DNA from: Cupriavidus pampae
GTDB lineage: Bacteria; Pseudomonadota; Gammaproteobacteria; Burkholderiales; Burkholderiaceae
DNA length: 64,000 bases
Direction of reading: 5' to 3'
NCBI RefSeq assembly: GCF_914271485.1
Contig: NZ_CAJZAG010000007.1
Coordinates: 409,255 to 473,254 of the forward strand
Shown here: positions 51,872 to 60,150 of the stretch, one piece after another
Position numbering within the stretch: position 1 is the stretch's first letter
Layout of the letters: every line of letters starts with the position of its first letter
Program-made: the position numbers and the translations under genes
Notes under the pieces: generated by a model
Seen by the model: the letters and a program-made list of their open reading frames with translations, nothing else
What the model was told of the DNA's origin: nothing
Database searches by the model: none

Positions 51872-52321
51872 TCAGGCCGCGAGCCGACTACGTCGTTCGG
51901 CGTGGTTGTGCAAGGTGCCGGTCATGCGCTGCAACAAACCGCCGAGCGCCGCGCGCTCCTCGGTATTGAGGTGTCCCACCGAGACCGAATGCAGCGCCTT
52001 GACGGCCTGCGCGGCGCGCTCGAAGCGCGGTCGCGCGGCAGGCGCGATGCACGGGGCGCCGGTCTCCGCGAACTCGATCCAGCCCTCCGCGTGCAGGTCC
52101 GCAAGCAGGGCTTCGGTCCGCGCGCTGTCGATGTAGACGGTGCCCTGGAACGGTTGGGCGCGCGTCAGGCGTTCCTGCCCGATTGCACGCAATAACAGCC
52201 ATTTGGTATAGGTCAGTCCGGAAACGGACAGGGTTTGCTCGAGGGCCGCCTGCCATGCGGTGACCGCATCGACAAGGGCAAGAACCACTGGTTCATTCGT
52301 TTCGAGTGCTTTGGGCTGCAT
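51872..52321 (-). CDS. MarR-like winged-helix protein
   Basis: 149 aa. VLALVDAVTAWQAALEQTLS, GLTYTKWLLLRAIGQERLTR and TEALLADLHAEGWIEFAETG give the helix order and wing of MarR-type regulators, although the recognition helix is divergent. The start at ATG 52321 is preferred to the frame opening at 52489, whose extra 56 residues look untranslated. It lies 99 bases beyond the gdhB start and reads away from the desaturase-like gene's stop. Target unknown. Confidence 0.65.
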   Translation of the reverse strand: MQPKALETNEPVVLALVDAVTAWQAALEQTLSVSGLTYTKWLLLRAIGQERLTRAQPFQGTVYIDSARTEALLADLHAEGWIEFAETGAPCIAPAARPRFERAAQAVKALHSVSVGHLNTEERAALGGLLQRMTGTLHNHAERRSRLAA

Positions 52322-52502
52322 TGGCTTGAGTCTCCCGAATGGTCGCCGCCGTGGCACATTAATGGCCGGACAATTGATGGTGCTGGCCGGCCCGGTCGGC
52401 ACGGGCGCTGTCTGCTCTCTCTTCAGACGGCGTGAATTCCCGATGGCCGCCACAGTATCAGTAATGTCGATACATTTGCATAAAGGCACGGGTAAATCCT
52501 AG

Positions 52503-53423
52503 TCATTCTTTTGGTGCAGGCGGATTGGAAGCCGCCTGACTAAAGGATGAGGTGGCCTCGCGTGTGTGCTCCATCCCGCGCTTTGCGCGCCTTGGTCCGA
52601 TCCATTCCGGCGGCTTCCACAGATACCGCGCATCGCGCTCGCGCCACGCGTCGGCAAACATCTCGCGCCATTCGTGGAAGGTGAGCGTCAGCGGATTGTG
52701 CGTGCGCACCTGCCGCGTGATGCCGTACACCGGCGCCTCTATCTCGGGCACGAAGGTGCCGAACATCCGATCCCATACAGTGAGCACGCCCGCGTAGTTG
52801 CGATCGATATACGCGGGGTTCTTCGCATGATGGACACGATGGACCGATGGCGTATTCAAGACCCGCTCCAGCCGCGGCCAGCGCGCGCCGAGCCGCGTAT
52901 GCACAAAAAACTGGAACGCGAGGTTGAGGCCGACGGCCAGGATCACCCAATCCGGCGTGAAACCCAGGAACGCGAGCGGAATCCAGAACAGCCACATGCC
53001 GGAGAGCGGATAGGTCAGACTCTGACGGAATGCCGTCGAGAAGTTCATACCCTCCGACGAATGGTGCGTGACATGCGACGCCCACAGCCAGCGCACGCGA
53101 TGGCTCGCGCGATGGAACCAGTAGTAGAGAAAGTCCTGCAGCAACAGCAGCAGCGCGAACGACCACCACGTCTCGGGTACCGCGCGCAAGCCATGCGCGT
53201 AGCACCAGCTGTAGACGGTCCGGATCATCAGCCACAGAAAGAACGCGTCCGCAGCCTGATGCATCAGCGCGAGCGTGGCGTTGGAGAGCGTATCGCGCCA
53301 GCTGTAGATCGAGCGGTCGCGACGCGACCAGTACCAGGCCTCCCAGCCGATCGTCAGCAGGAACACCGGGGCGAAGGCCATCAGGATCAGGCCAGGATCG
53401 AACGAGGCGGGGGCAGGCTGCAT
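52503..53423 (-). CDS. sterol desaturase/fatty acid hydroxylase superfamily protein
   Basis: 306 aa integral membrane protein. It carries the diiron histidine clusters of the family: HRASHR, HVTHHSSEGMN and VHRVHHAKNPAYIDRNYAG. Several membrane segments precede them (LILMAFAPVFLLTIGWEAWY; LLLLLQDFLYYWFHR). The enzyme would hydroxylate or desaturate a lipid using O2. In bacteria, substrates are usually unknown. Confidence 0.85.
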   Translation of the reverse strand: MQPAPASFDPGLILMAFAPVFLLTIGWEAWYWSRRDRSIYSWRDTLSNATLALMHQAADAFFLWLMIRTVYSWCYAHGLRAVPETWWSFALLLLLQDFLYYWFHRASHRVRWLWASHVTHHSSEGMNFSTAFRQSLTYPLSGMWLFWIPLAFLGFTPDWVILAVGLNLAFQFFVHTRLGARWPRLERVLNTPSVHRVHHAKNPAYIDRNYAGVLTVWDRMFGTFVPEIEAPVYGITRQVRTHNPLTLTFHEWREMFADAWRERDARYLWKPPEWIGPRRAKRGMEHTREATSSFSQAASNPPAPKE

Positions 53424-53557
53424 GGGCGCCAGTGTGCACCGCCTTTATCGGCATGTCATCGGCATGACATGGAGGAAGTCCTCCATACGGAGGCTGGCGT
53501 AGAATTCTGCGAACACCTTCACCAGACCATCAAGACGAAAAGAGGGAGCCGAGACAT

Positions 53558-54664
53558 ATGACGGAGTTTGTGACCACGACAGTGCAGGGCGGTGTCGGAT
53601 ACCTGACACTGCAAAGGCCTCAGGCCCTCAATGCGCTGTCGCTGGAGATGATTCGCGCGATGACCGAAGCGCTGGACCGATGGGAGGCCGATCCCGAGGT
53701 GGCGGCCGTGGTCGTGGCCGGTGCCGGTGGCAAAGCGTTCTGCGCGGGTGGCGATATCCGCTGGTTCCATCGTGCGTATCACGAGAACGATCCGCTGCTG
53801 ATGCAGTTCTTCGTGGAAGAGTACGCGCTCAATCAGCAGATCCACCGCTACAAGAAGCCCTACATCGCGCTGATGGATGGCGTGGTGATGGGCGGCGGTA
53901 TGGGCATCTCGCAGGGCGCGCGCCGGCGCATCGTGACCGATCGCACGAAAATGGCGATGCCGGAAACCAATATCGGTCTGTTTCCCGATGTCGGTGGCGG
54001 CTGGTTTCTCGCGCGCACGCCGGGACGGCTCGGTGAGTATCTCGGGCTGACGGGGGTGGTGATCCACGCGGCCGACGCGTTGTACGCGGGGCTCGCTGAT
54101 GTCTATCTGCCCACCAATGCGCTGGCAGAGTTGACGGCCTCGCTCGAGGCGACGTCGTTCACAAGCGGCGATGCCGTGCTGGCCCATATCGACAACTTTG
54201 CGCGTTCGCACGCTAACGCGTGCCAGCCGCGCGACAGCCAGCTTGCGAAGCTGTACGATCCGATCGATCGGCTGTTCGCGGGTGCGAGCGTCGAGGCGAT
54301 TCTGCATGCGGTGAGCGATGCCGGTGGAGATGAAGGAGGCGAAGGGCCCGCCGACTGGGCTGCGCAGACCGCGGCGATGCTGCGTAGTCGTTCGCCGCTG
54401 ATGCTGTGCGTGACGCTCGAGCAGATTCGCCGCGCGCGCGACATGTCGCTCGAGGATGAACTGCGCATGGAACTCGACATGATGCACGAGGTCTTTGCGC
54501 GCGGCGATGGCGTGGAGGGTATCCGCGCGCTCGCCATCGATAAAGATCACAAGCCGCAGTGGAAGCCGTCGCGCCTGGACGATGTGTCCGCCGCGCGCGT
54601 GCGGGCATTCTTCGATAGTCCGTGGCGCCGCGAGGATCATCCGCTGGCCGCACTCGGACGCTGA
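53558..54664 (+). CDS. enoyl-CoA hydratase/isomerase family, 3-hydroxyisobutyryl-CoA hydrolase-like
   Basis: 368 aa, the longer crotonase subgroup. AGAGGKAFCAGGDIRWFHRA is the oxyanion-hole region; ALMDGVVMGGGMGISQGARR and the MPETNIGLFPDVGGGWFLAR motif with Glu/Asp are diagnostic of HIBYL-CoA hydrolases, which act in valine degradation. The C-terminal extension after residue 250 is also typical. No valine-pathway neighbours are present, so the precise substrate is an inference. Confidence 0.85.
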   Translation: MTEFVTTTVQGGVGYLTLQRPQALNALSLEMIRAMTEALDRWEADPEVAAVVVAGAGGKAFCAGGDIRWFHRAYHENDPLLMQFFVEEYALNQQIHRYKKPYIALMDGVVMGGGMGISQGARRRIVTDRTKMAMPETNIGLFPDVGGGWFLARTPGRLGEYLGLTGVVIHAADALYAGLADVYLPTNALAELTASLEATSFTSGDAVLAHIDNFARSHANACQPRDSQLAKLYDPIDRLFAGASVEAILHAVSDAGGDEGGEGPADWAAQTAAMLRSRSPLMLCVTLEQIRRARDMSLEDELRMELDMMHEVFARGDGVEGIRALAIDKDHKPQWKPSRLDDVSAARVRAFFDSPWRREDHPLAALGR

Positions 54665-54761
54665 TGCCTGAGGCCTGCAAGTCGGGCCTCGTTGGGTCCC
54701 CGTTTTCGTATCTCCCGTTTTAGTACCCCCGTCCCGTACTTAACCGTCGAAAGGAATCGTA

Positions 54762-55325
54762 ATGAGCAATCCTCGTGATGTCGCTGTAGTGGTGGGTAGC
54801 CTGCGCAAGGAATCCCTGAACCGGAAGATGGCGCACGCGCTGGCCGCGCTTGCGCCGCCGCAACTGAAGCTCGAGATCGTGGAAATCGGTGCCCTGTCGC
54901 ACTACGACCAGGACGACGATACCGATACGCCGCCGGCCGCCTGGCAGACCTTCCGCGATCGCATTCGCCGCAGCGATGCGGTGCTGTTTATCACGCCCGA
55001 GTACAACCGTTCAGTGCCTGGCGTGCTCAAGAACGCGATCGACATCGGCTCGCGTCCGTATGGCAAGAGCGCATGGGATGGCAAGCCGGGCGGCGTGATC
55101 AGCGTCTCGCCGGGCGCGATCGGCGGGTTTGGCGCCAATCACCATCTGCGCCAGTCGCTGGTGTTCCTGAACGTGCCGGTGCTGCAGCAGCCGGAGGCTT
55201 ATATCGGCGGCGCCGCGACGCTGTTCGACGACAAGGGCGGCATCGCCAACGAAAGCACGCGCGGCTTTCTGGAGAAGTACCTGGCGACGTTCGCCACCTG
55301 GATCGAACGCAACGCCGTACGCTAA
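54762..55325 (+). CDS. NADPH-dependent FMN reductase (flavodoxin fold)
   Basis: 187 aa. VVVGSLRKESLNRKMAHALA is the FMN phosphate loop and FITPEYNRSVPGVLKNAIDI the second flavin-binding loop of the ChrR/SsuE/azoreductase-like NADPH:FMN oxidoreductase family. It reduces quinones, azo dyes or metal ions in relatives. Shine-Dalgarno GAAAGGAATCGT. Confidence 0.88.
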   Translation: MSNPRDVAVVVGSLRKESLNRKMAHALAALAPPQLKLEIVEIGALSHYDQDDDTDTPPAAWQTFRDRIRRSDAVLFITPEYNRSVPGVLKNAIDIGSRPYGKSAWDGKPGGVISVSPGAIGGFGANHHLRQSLVFLNVPVLQQPEAYIGGAATLFDDKGGIANESTRGFLEKYLATFATWIERNAVR

Positions 55326-55440
55326 TCCGAGTCAGGGTCAGTCCAGTCCTACATGCGGTTGCGGAAGGGACCTGACATCGGCAGGACACGCACTTTTCTA
55401 TAGTGAAGTCACTGGATTCACGACCGAAAAGGAGCACATC

Positions 55441-55515
55441 ATGCCGTACATCCTCGCTTGGCTGCTTGGCGTTCCCGCCTTCGTTCTGGTACTGATCTGG
55501 CTGTTCATGCATTGA
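55441..55515 (+). CDS. very small membrane protein, 24 aa
   Basis: MPYILAWLLGVPAFVLVLIW then LFMH: a single transmembrane helix with a good Shine-Dalgarno (AAAGGAGCACATC). It lies between the FMN reductase gene and a terminator. A helix this clean with a strong ribosome-binding site is likely translated. No family assigned. Confidence 0.6.
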   Translation: MPYILAWLLGVPAFVLVLIWLFMH

Positions 55516-55567
55516 TCGATACCGCGCTGGACCCCACCCGAAATACTGGGGTGGAGGAGACAGACCC

Positions 55568-55600
55568 AACGGCGTCCTTCGGGGCGCCGTTGTCTTTTGA
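55568..55600 (+). terminator. intrinsic terminator after the small membrane protein
   Basis: CAACGGCG(T)CC-TTCG-GGGCGCCGTTG stem-loop with a UUCG-type loop, followed by TCTTTT. It ends the FMN reductase region just before the dusA locus. Confidence 0.75.
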
Positions 55601-55682
55601 GGCTCAGGGACCACCCCACGCGAGGTTCAAGGCGATCGCCTATACTGCTGGGTTTTCCGCAAGATCCTTCGCCTCACCCGCC

Positions 55683-55725
55683 ATGACAGTCAACCCCCGC
55701 CGCATCTCGGTCGCGCCCATGATGG
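55683..55725 (+). pseudogene. dusA: displaced 5' end of dusA (attL side of inserted element)
   Basis: The reading MTVNPRRISVAPMM is nearly identical to codons of the intact dusA (GRRISVAPMMDWTDRHCR) at 60460-60487. It loses homology right after ATGATGG (55719-55725). This is the original host start of dusA, cut off when a 4.7 kb element inserted. 55713-55725 matches 60475-60487 at 12 of 13 positions. The 192 bases beyond, up to the integrase fragment, hold only a 12-bp palindrome (ACATCGCGATGT, 55734-55745). Confidence 0.78.
55713..55725 (+). repeat. left copy of the dusA attachment core
   Basis: GCGCC-C-ATGATGG; partner at 60475-60487 (GCGCC-G-ATGATGG). The shared ATGATGG is long enough to be the crossover region of a tyrosine recombinase. 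Confidence 0.65.
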
Positions 55726-55917
55726 CAGACAGAACATCGCGATGTCTGCTACTTGGGTCCACAATCACTTCGTCCCGGCGAGATCCGCTCCTAGTAGACT
55801 CCACGAGAAACTCTGACATGTGCGATGTCGATGGCTTGTCGGTCGGAAGACAGACCTAGGCAACTCCAGTGTTGTTCAGCAAATCTCCGAGCGCAGTGAA
55901 GTCGCGCCAATGTAATC

Positions 55918-56235
55918 ATGTATCAGACAGATCAAGATCGAATATTTAGAACGGTTGCTGAGGAGTATCTCGCAGCGAATGAGGCGGGATGGACAGCGAA
56001 GAATTCGCGACACAATCGCCAGCTTCTTCAAGACCACGTCTACCCTGTCATTGGCTACCGTGTTTTGCTCAGCCTTTCGGAAGCCGAATATCTAGCGATT
56101 CTGGAGAGGTTGCTTGAGAAGGGAATGAGCGAGACTGCCCGCCGGCTGCGGACTCGCATCCTGCACATCCTTGAGTTTGCAATCGAAAAGGGCTACGCGA
56201 CCTCTTCAGATTTGCCATTCCTGGCGCAGGGCTGA
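55918..56235 (+). pseudogene. integrase fragment (P4-type core-binding domain)
   Basis: 105 aa. FRTVAEEYLAANEAGWTAKN, LLQDHVYPVIGYRVLLSLSE and ETARRLRTRILHILEFAIEK are the SAM-like core-binding domain of P4-family tyrosine recombinases. Both the N-terminal DUF4102 arm domain and the whole catalytic domain are missing. It reads rightward, the opposite of the integrase remnant at 60151-60306, so it probably came from a different element. Confidence 0.75.
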
Positions 56236-56402
56236 TGGCCAGTACTACCGTTCTGCCGCATTGGAGCGTCTTTGGTCGCTTAATGACAAAATTTGTCTCG
56301 GCGCTCCAATTCAAGTGGTCTTCGTGACACGTTCTGTCAGTTACATATGACACGTTTGGTTACATTCAACCCGGAACCTACGATATCTTGGGCCCCGGCC
56401 GG

Positions 56403-56419
56403 TTGGCACAGGGCTTGCG
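56403..56419 (+). promoter_or_regulatory. sigma54 promoter of pilA with upstream PilR-like boxes
   Basis: TTGGCAC-AGGGC-TTGCG has GG (56405-56406) and GC (56417-56418) separated by 10 bases, the -24/-12 pattern of RpoN promoters, 52 bases before the pilA ATG. TGACAC motifs at 56325-56330 and 56348-56353 and CTGTCA at 56334-56339 resemble PilR boxes at activator distance. It indicates PilS/PilR-type control. Confidence 0.8.
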
Positions 56420-56470
56420 TTACTGTGCGTGCAGCATGAGCTGTCCAAATTTAAAAAGGGGTCAATTTCC

Positions 56471-56971
56471 ATGAAAAAAGCGCAGACGGGAATCAAACGG
56501 GTACAACAAAAGGGCTTCACGCTGATCGAACTGATGATCGTAGTGGCGATCATCGGTATTCTGGCAGCAATCGCCATTCCGCAGTACCAAGCCTATGTTG
56601 CTAAGTCGCAGGTCAATCGCGTAATCGGCGAAACGTCGGCCCTGCGCACGGCAGCGGAAACTTGCTTGAACGAAGGCCGAACCGTAGCGGTCAACGCAGC
56701 CCCTGGTGCCGCCAACGAATGCAATATGGGGCGTACGTATTCCAGCTTGATGAGCGACGCGAACAACTATCCGGTCGTAGATCTGGCTGCTGATTCGGCT
56801 ACGATTATCGGCACGCTGGGCAACACGGCAGCTGCATCGGTTACCGGCGCTATTGTCACGTGGACCCGCTCCCCGCAAGGTTCGTGGACTTGCGGTGTAA
56901 CGGCTTCCGCCGCCAAGGGTTGGGATAACTCGTACGCTCCGTCGAGCTGCCCGGTGGCACCGGGAGCCTAA
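56471..56971 (+). CDS. pilA: type IV pilin (PilA-like major pilin)
   Basis: 166 aa prepilin. The leader ends at the prepilin peptidase site KG|FTLIELMIVVAIIGILAA with the conserved Glu5, followed by the hydrophobic helix and a globular domain. Two cysteines near the C-terminus (SWTCGVTA and SSCPVAPGA) form the D-region loop. ATG 56471 (after an AAAAAGGGG region) is the start. It sits inside the dusA-flanked insertion, so it may be cargo rather than the native pilA. Tandem 35-bp repeats follow the stop. Confidence 0.9.
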   Translation: MKKAQTGIKRVQQKGFTLIELMIVVAIIGILAAIAIPQYQAYVAKSQVNRVIGETSALRTAAETCLNEGRTVAVNAAPGAANECNMGRTYSSLMSDANNYPVVDLAADSATIIGTLGNTAAASVTGAIVTWTRSPQGSWTCGVTASAAKGWDNSYAPSSCPVAPGA

Positions 56972-56996
56972 GGTAAGTAAGCGTAGATAAGAGTAA

Positions 56997-57094
56997 AAGC
57001 CCTGGACTTTCCCTAGGGTTGTAAGAGCAAGAACCTTGGACTTTCCCCAGGGGTGTGAGAGCAAAAAGCCCTGGCCTTTCCCCAGGGCTTTTTC
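56997..57094 (+). repeat. three 35-bp tandem repeats ending in a terminator
   Basis: Units starting near 56998, 57033 and 57068 share CCTGGACTTTCCC-AGGG and GAGCAA. The third copy forms a perfect hairpin (AAAGCCCTGG / CCAGGGCTTT, loop CCTTTCC region) with a T run, a working intrinsic terminator for pilA. The first two copies have weaker arms (CCCTGG/CCCTAGGG) and look like duplicated, decayed terminators. Confidence 0.8.
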
Positions 57095-57180
57095 CTTTTT
57101 GGGCCGCGTGCTTGCCCTTTGGCGATGGCCGTAGCAGGTGCCATTCTCAGCATCCTGGCCGCTACGTCACTGTTGAGCTT

Positions 57181-57441
57181 TCAAGTCGTAGCCAGCGCCT
57201 GCTTCAGTCGTTGGTAGTCGGCCCGTGCTGCAGTCCGTTGCTTATCGAGGTATTCCGCCACGTCGCGGATGTCGCCCACCAAGTTCCGGCCTTCCTTGCG
57301 CATGGGAATCGGAAAGCTCCCGGAAGAGAGACGGTTGTACGCCGTCTGCTTCTGGATACCGATTGCATCGCAGACCTCGTCCAGCGAAAGAAGCATGCGG
57401 CCATCAAACTGGGCGGCCAGCAAAATGAGGCTGGATCTCAC
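57181..57441 (-). CDS. AlpA/PrtN-like DNA-binding protein, 86 aa
   Basis: RSSLILLAAQFDGRMLLSLD, then EVCDAIGIQKQTAYNRLSSG, SFPIPMRKEGRNLVGDIRDV and AEYLDKQR. The layout (LLMAQF-like start, helix-turn-helix, SG.FP.P, DVAEYLDKQR end) resembles AlpA and pyocin-activator PrtN proteins. GTG 57441 overlaps the stop of the large protein upstream (GTGA-type), so they form one leftward operon. A role as activator of element genes is inferred. Confidence 0.6.
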   Translation of the reverse strand: MRSSLILLAAQFDGRMLLSLDEVCDAIGIQKQTAYNRLSSGSFPIPMRKEGRNLVGDIRDVAEYLDKQRTAARADYQRLKQALATT

Positions 57442-58511
57442 AACATGCCCTCCGCGCCGTTTGAAATTAGTCGTGACGCAGCTTCCTGTTCCGCGACCGT
57501 CTCGGCATAGAAGATTCGGTTGTCCTGCCTGGCAGTCGGCGGGGCCGCCTCGCTTGTGTCCGGGCTTTGGGTGCCGCGCAGCAGTTGAAGGGAGACTCGA
57601 GTGCCGGCGCGGAAGTGCTGCGGCACGGCGTGATCGAGGGCGAGCGTGATGTCTCCCGACAAATGACGCAAACGAGTCAGGGTGCCTTGGACTGCTACGG
57701 CGCGGCCGGCGCGCGGCATCTGTGGCGCCGGGGGCCGACGGCGAACGTACATTGCACAAGGTCCGTCTTCAGTGTCGTAGATCTCGGTCAGGATCCAGCT
57801 CTCGCCGCGTGGGCGAGATGGCGTCCAGTAGCTACAGTCCGTACTGTTGGAATCGAGGTATCGATCAAACGCGGCGTGGTCATCGCTCGCCATGTCGACG
57901 AATGCTGCCTCGATGCCGAAAGCCTGCAGGAAGTCATCGATGCCAACATCCTCGTCGAGGGCGGGGAGCGCTGAGTGGATCAGATGGCCCTCTGGATCGC
58001 GTGTGATTATGCGGGGCGTGAGCAACTCGTCGGCAAGACCTTCCAAGCTCGGCTGGCACGCCTGGTTGCAGTGATTGACCAAGGCGTCCGCCAGCACGCT
58101 CGCACGTGTTCCGCGCCGGTGCAGCATCATCGCGAAATTCGCGACGTCGACGGCGTTGCCCTTCAGCAGCGAGCCAACGAGCAGTGCGGCAAGATACTCA
58201 ACGGTGCATTGCTCAGCGTCATCCCATCCGCCGCGCCCCTCGGCACGCTTCGCGGAGAGCCGGGCCTTCATGTCATCGGCCATCGCATCGACGTGTAGAT
58301 CGTCAGTGTGCGGCTGAAACTCGTGAGCGTTGATCTCGTGCAATGAGTCCTCGAGGTCCGTAGCGGCATTGCGCTCGTAGATTTGCAGATCGCCTTTGAG
58401 GTCGTGGGACGCCCGACGCTGCTGGCGCGCATTGAGCCAGGAGCGACCGGCGCGGATCAGGTTGGAAACTGCCTCGCTCATGTTGCCGATTGCGGTGTCG
58501 GTCTTCGACAT
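57438..58511 (-). CDS. large hypothetical protein of the dusA element, 357 aa
   Basis: No family recognised. The N-terminal third is helical and charged (SEAVSNLIRAGRSWLNARQQ; LKGDLQIYERNAATDLEDSL). The middle contains VEYLAALLVGSLLKGNAVDV, ANFAMMLHRRGTR. The C-terminal third looks like beta strands (ESWILTEIYDTEDGPCAMYV). Genes of this kind occur in integrative elements next to ParB-like and AlpA-like genes. The ATG at 58511 follows the ParB-like gene's stop by one base, so it is part of the same operon. Confidence 0.6.
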   Translation of the reverse strand: MSKTDTAIGNMSEAVSNLIRAGRSWLNARQQRRASHDLKGDLQIYERNAATDLEDSLHEINAHEFQPHTDDLHVDAMADDMKARLSAKRAEGRGGWDDAEQCTVEYLAALLVGSLLKGNAVDVANFAMMLHRRGTRASVLADALVNHCNQACQPSLEGLADELLTPRIITRDPEGHLIHSALPALDEDVGIDDFLQAFGIEAAFVDMASDDHAAFDRYLDSNSTDCSYWTPSRPRGESWILTEIYDTEDGPCAMYVRRRPPAPQMPRAGRAVAVQGTLTRLRHLSGDITLALDHAVPQHFRAGTRVSLQLLRGTQSPDTSEAAPPTARQDNRIFYAETVAEQEAASRLISNGAEGML

Positions 58512-58512
58512 G

Positions 58513-59095
58513 TCAGGCCTCCTCGGTGGCGACGGTTGATTCGGTGGCCAGCAGGTCATCGAGGGACTTGCCGTCTTTCAGGGCTTGCTCGACCCATGCC
58601 GGGCGCTTGCCGCGGCCGGCCCACGTGTTGCCGGCAGCATCGGTGTAGCGCACGACCTTTGACTTGACGATGGGCTTGGCCGGGGTGGTTGCGGGGGCGG
58701 GGTCACGCGTCGGCGCCGATGATGCGGCAGTCTTTGCCGCGGCTTGCGGGTCACGCAGGATGGTGGGGAGCCAACGGCGGCCAGCGAGGTATTCCTCGGC
58801 CGCACCGATCATGGCGTCTTTCTTCATAGTGCCGATGCGTTCGGCCGCCTCGTCGCCCGCGACCTCGCGCACGGCATCCATGCGTCGAGCTTTGGGCGCG
58901 CGCTGGCCAGATAGGAACTCGCCGTGGGTTCCCACCAGTCGGCCATGTCGAGATCGACGGGGGCGCCGGGTTCGCGCGTGTGCGTGAATGTCGGATTCTT
59001 CGCGAGTGGCCTGCGTGTCGATTCTGTGCGCCACGCAGACGGCCAGCAGGTCCAACTGTTCGACCTGGCTCAGACCCTGCAGCCAGGTAAACAGA
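58513..59095 (-). pseudogene. broken ParB-like gene with H-NS-like C-terminus
   Basis: Reading across frames gives LFTWLQGLSQVEQLDLLAVC, VAHRIDTQATREESDIHAHA, then (shifted) VDLDMADWWEPTASSYLASA, then (shifted back near 58905) RPKARRMDAVREVAGDEAAE, RIGTMKKDAMIGAAEEYLAG, RRWLPTIL. This is the C-terminal half of plasmid/ICE ParB proteins. It ends in VRYTDAAGNTWAGRGKRPAW, an H-NS-type DNA-binding motif. The N-terminal ParB nuclease-like domain is missing. Two frame breaks (near 58985 and 58905) make it inactive as ParB. The ATG-initiated last part (from about 58878) might still be made as a small H-NS-like protein. Confidence 0.7.
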
Positions 59096-59381
59096 TCAGT
59101 CGGGCTTTTCGCATTGTGGGGTATCGCACATAGGCCAGACGCAGAATGACTACAACGCGCGAGAATACTTTGGGCAGATGACCCTCACCGAGGTGAGCAT
59201 CTGAATCGTGCTCCTTATCACCCGCCTCCGTTATGTCGGGGTGATGTTTGGGAATGTGCCCAGAGGGAGCCTCCAGCATTACTTCGAGTGCATCCGATTT
59301 GCTGATGAGCCTCACGGATGAGCTTTCCATGAGGACGGCTCGCTGATGATGATCTCCTGCACTTTTTGAAGCCTGGAGAAT

Positions 59382-59747
59382 ATGGACGAAATCGAAGCAG
59401 CTGAAGATCGATCCAAGAAACGAGTGACGACGGTCGCCACGTATGCTCTGGGGGCCGTCTTCGTAATAGTGGCTTGGTTGGCCGGCGAGAACATAGATCA
59501 ATTTCTCCATTCCCAATTTGTCGGATCAATGAGCCCGGCAACTGCGGGCGCTTTCGTCAAAGCAAGCCGACTGGCAGAGTTCGGTACGGCAATATCGTTA
59601 GCGGTGTTTTTTGTCGCGTTCGTAGTTAGCCTCGAACTCAAGGGAAAGTTCGCACGGTTCTACTTGCGCGTGGGAGGACTGCTCATGGTTGTCGAGAGCT
59701 TCGTATTGTGGATTCCCGTTATGCGCATGGCAGCGGCTCACGGCTGA
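59382..59747 (+). CDS. membrane protein, 121 aa (paired cargo gene)
   Basis: Three transmembrane segments: TTVATYALGAVFVIVAWLAG, LAEFGTAISLAVFFVAFVVS and LLMVVESFVLWIPVMRMAAA. A short charged cytosolic N-terminus (MDEIEAAEDRSKKRV) precedes them. No family recognised. The 286 bases before it, back to the ParB remnant, hold no gene. It pairs with the membrane protein 16 bases downstream. Confidence 0.6.
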   Translation: MDEIEAAEDRSKKRVTTVATYALGAVFVIVAWLAGENIDQFLHSQFVGSMSPATAGAFVKASRLAEFGTAISLAVFFVAFVVSLELKGKFARFYLRVGGLLMVVESFVLWIPVMRMAAAHG

Positions 59748-59763
59748 TTGCACAGGAGTGCAA

Positions 59764-60138
59764 ATGAAACGAGCAATCTTCATGCTGTTGGGAATCTTTC
59801 TCAGCCTCGCTGTTGCGTGGGGAGTCTTTATTGTCCTGGACCACCTTCTCCACATCGAGAGGTTGCTTGAGCTTGAAGGTGCCGCATTCCTCGCGGCATT
59901 TGAGACGATCGTTGTGGGGAGTGGTTTGGCCTACATCATGTTTGGGAAGGCTCTGATCATCCAAACAAAGATCGAGGAATTGCTCAGAGATGCCTTCTCC
60001 GGTGGCGCGCACTCCGACTCATCACACAGTGGCCATGACCTCGCGCCTGTCCTTCGATGGACTTTCATTTTCGCGGGACTTTCGATTGTTCTCTACGCGT
60101 TCCTTTTCGCTGTCGAGAGGTTGAGCGAGAAGCTCTGA
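59764..60138 (+). CDS. membrane protein, 124 aa (paired cargo gene)
   Basis: N-terminal helix (AIFMLLGIFLSLAVAWGVFI), a second helix around LAAFETIVVGSGLAYIMFGK, and a C-terminal one (WTFIFAGLSIVLYAFLFAVE). A His/Ser-rich cytosolic linker (GGAHSDSSHSGHDLAP) lies between. It starts 16 bases after its partner, with AGGAG upstream. Function unknown; presumably cargo of the dusA element. Confidence 0.62.
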   Translation: MKRAIFMLLGIFLSLAVAWGVFIVLDHLLHIERLLELEGAAFLAAFETIVVGSGLAYIMFGKALIIQTKIEELLRDAFSGGAHSDSSHSGHDLAPVLRWTFIFAGLSIVLYAFLFAVERLSEKL

Positions 60139-60150
60139 TTGCGGTGTTCG

